Assembly (NCBI GenBank): GCA_003991915.1
Contig: RQTK01000325.1
Span: 426,865 to 490,864 of the forward strand
Origin: Elysia chlorotica
Lineage: Eukaryota > Mollusca > Gastropoda > Plakobranchidae
Length of the DNA stretch: 64,000 bases
Direction: 5' to 3'
Position numbers and translations under genes: made by a program
Notes under the pieces: model-generated
Databases searched by the model: none
Seen by the model: the letters and a program-made list of their open reading frames with translations, nothing else
Told to the model about the DNA's origin: nothing
Part shown: positions 48,309-64,000 of the stretch, one piece after another
Layout of the letters: each line of letters starts with the position of its first letter
Position numbering within the stretch: the first letter of the stretch is position 1

Positions 48309-48746
48309 AAGGCACTCCTTGAGTTTTGTTGTCCCTAGTCTGTGGGCGGCCGAAATTCGATTATTAAAATTGAATAAAATACCATTCACTGTTCTGTCTG
48401 TTTTGTTGTTATTTTTTTTCTCAATAAAATTGAAAGTACTCCCTGTCTTTTTTTTTTTTTTTTAGTACATGTATTGGCTGATTTGTTTGATTCATAAAAC
48501 AGATTTGATTGTTTCAATTGTTTATTGGACACGGGTTGTAATGCGGGCGGGGATCTGGTTTAAAGCAATTGAAGCTATCTCCCATTCTCTGTCTCCTCGC
48601 TTGCTCTGCCTGTCTGTCTCTCTCTTCTCTCTTCACAGGTTGACTGACCGATGTAATCGAATCATACCCACCCAACCCTCGAATCCCGCCTACCAAGCCA
48701 ATTTTATCGCCCATAGGCTAGGGACCACTAAACTCAAGGAGTGCCC
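48309..48746. mobile_element. 438-bp MITE with TTAA flanks
   Basis: Left end AAGGCACTCCTTGAGTTT and right end the reverse complement of GGGCACTCCTTGAGTTTA, extending as inverted repeats of about 43 bp (to TGTGGGCGG / CGCCCATAGG). Both outer flanks are TTAA (48305-48308, 48747-48750), as for piggyBac-type nonautonomous elements. No transposase. Confidence 0.7.
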
Positions 48747-48986
48747 TTAAAATGCAGAAAACGATTGTTTTACAAGTTTTAGCAGTGACTCGAGTCTGGA
48801 GAGGATTGCTAATCGAGTCCTGTGCGCCTTTCTTGATAGATGTCTAAATTGTAGCAAAATCTATATCTATAAATCCGACCATTTAGGTGGAATAAGTTTC
48901 AACTACATTACCTGGGTAAAACGGTCTAAATTCTATAGGCCTAGTTTACAATACACTGTCTTTGAGGATGTGCACATCAAAACATA

Positions 48987-49067
48987 GCCGCCATCTTGAA
49001 CCTGTAGAGTTCATTCTTTCCGCTCTTCCCATCATGCAGTCAACGCAAAACCCAAACAAGATGGCTG
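48987..49067. promoter_or_regulatory. Candidate divergent promoter with paired YY1-like sites
   Basis: GCCGCCATCTTG at 48987-48998 and CAAGATGGCTG at 49057-49067 are YY1-type motifs in opposite orientation, about 60 bp apart, between the QSER1-like gene (start 47888) and CECR2 (start 49787). YY1 motifs often mark transcription starts of housekeeping genes. The second overlaps an ATG of a 16-codon open frame (49061-49111), a possible upstream ORF. Confidence 0.35.
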
Positions 49068-49786
49068 AAGGAGTAGAACATGATCATGATAAACTCTACA
49101 CCAAGGCATAATCTAACTATGGAACTGCGTCAGATGATTTAGAAAGCCGCATTTTAGTCTAAATTAATTGTGCAGTCTTTCGTGGAAAAAAATTTTTAAT
49201 CGCTTTGCAAACCGACTTTAATCTAATCTAACCCTGTAGGTTATTACATTTTCCCAATTGGATTCTAGCTAGCCAGGAGTATGACTATGACTATGAACTA
49301 GAATCAAGAAATCTAGGGCTTACCCTTGCAGGTTCTATCTAGATCTAGATGAGACCTAGCTTCTAAAGACCAAAAATAATCCATCAGCTCAAACGCTTAC
49401 ATTTATGTTGTTTATTATCAGATCAAGATCTCAGTCCATAGTTTCTTACACATTTGATCTAGGCCAGATTTCTAGATCTGTAATGATCTAGCCTAGATTT
49501 CTAGATCTGTAATTGTATACAGTAGTGCAATCGTGCAATCTTTTGTTTTATTGTACTTAGCTAGTCTTCTTAGTCAGAGTAGGAGACGTCCTAGAAGACC
49601 GCACCAAACAAAAGAAAGCGGGAAAAAAACACCTCCCCCACCCTAAAAAACAGAGCATGTCTTTAGCAAAAATTATTTTGGAGTTTCCAACCTCCACAAT
49701 GTGCTGATACCAGTCTATTGACACCCAGACTCAGATCTATAGATTTATTTGTACTTCAAGCTGTGCTTGTACAAAGTATTGCCAAG

Positions 49787-63192
<13,406 letters not shown>

Positions 63193-64000
63193 GTATGTTG
63201 TATTGTAAACCTTTGTGTTGCTTCCTAATGAAACATTGTGTAAGTTCATCTGTAAGCCTTCTGAAAATGTTATTGAATTTGCAGAACATTTTCAAGGTTG
63301 TGGTCAAAGGGAATAGATAATGCTAAAAGAAAAAGTTTGAATAAAGCTTTATTGTAGATCCAGTGTATACAAAAGTATGAATAATTTTTCAATGGGATAG
63401 CTATAGAAATAGTAGGTCTACGTGACAATTTAATGAACTTCATTACTAGCACCCATTTCCTGAGGCTGTAAATCGGTGTCTGAATCTTCAGAAAAGTGTA
63501 GAATGGTTTCAAAATCTGTATTTTTCTCCATATGTACATCACTATATCAACATCTCACTCCAATTCAGTAATAGATATTGCAGAATCATAAATGCTTTTG
63601 GTTTTAAAAGTTTTTATGAAATTTAAATGCATTTTAGCAATTTAAAAAAACACACACACACAATCATCTTGGAACAGTTTAGTGACAGTAAAGCAGTAAA
63701 ATTTTCAGAAGTGAACAAACTCTTCTGTGAAGAAGAGTCCTGTCAGTGGTTTGGAATCACATTGTGTTGAACCGTGTGCACATGCGGTGCTAGGGGATTG
63801 ATCATTCAGGTACACATTCAATGGGATGAATTAAGAGTTAAAATAATTGGATGGTTTTGTCGATTTATGACAATAGTTTATTACTTAAGATTTAAATTTA
63901 ACTGTAGACTTAGTCTTAATCATAATTTTTATGATTTTACTACTCAAAGAGATAAGGAAACACTGTTGCAACTAGTATAATGCATTAACTGTCTTCGAAC
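63193..64000 (+). other. CECR2 intron running off the window
   Basis: Follows the GTATGT donor of exon 10. AT-rich; no further exon recognised before base 64000. Confidence 0.6.

Overview
This is a window of a metazoan nuclear genome. It is AT-rich and intron-rich, with GT-AG introns, long GA/CT microsatellites, tRNA-derived SINEs and decayed DNA transposons. Protein similarity, intron-dense animal genes and many CTAGATCT-type motifs suggest a lophotrochozoan, most likely a gastropod mollusc. That placement is inference; no marker gene proves it.

Layout. (1) 106-1467, plus strand: last three coding exons of ribosomal protein L12 (RPL12), with a perfect inverted copy of one exon inside its last intron. 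(2) 5793-19003, minus strand: complete DNA/RNA topoisomerase 3-beta (TOP3B), 17 coding exons plus a tandem duplication of exons 11-12 and an array of truncated exon-13 starts. (3) 19.0-24.9 kb: repeats (Tigger-like remnant, foldback MITE, SINEs, a ~600-bp tandem repeat, CAA/AAT tract). (4) 24894-26932, minus strand: BET1L-like Golgi SNARE, with a 45-bp in-frame tandem duplication and a second copy of exon 1 at 29471-29504 inside a segmental duplication. (5) 30.7-35.2 kb: low complexity and a full-length SINE. (6) 35169-47888, minus strand: a QSER1/PRR12-family protein with a large Gln/Ser-rich exon and a C-terminal DUF4211-like region; one exon is duplicated. (7) 47.9-49.8 kb: head-to-head promoter region with YY1-like sites and a TTAA-flanked MITE. 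(8) 49787 to beyond the window, plus strand: 5' part of CECR2 (DDT/WHIM-type chromatin remodelling subunit) with an extraordinary 5.9-kb acidic exon.

The genes do not form an operon or one pathway. Two (the QSER1-like gene and CECR2) are chromatin factors sharing a divergent promoter region; TOP3B acts on DNA and RNA topology; BET1L acts in Golgi traffic; RPL12 is ribosomal.

The strongest unexpected signal is that four of the five genes carry exon-scale local duplications, one of them inverted. In TOP3B and the QSER1-like gene a breakpoint lies inside an exon and leaves an orphan splice site, and the duplicate coding exons differ only at synonymous sites where compared. This is either real exon-duplication biology or a signature of haplotype/assembly artefact, and it is testable with long reads and RNA.
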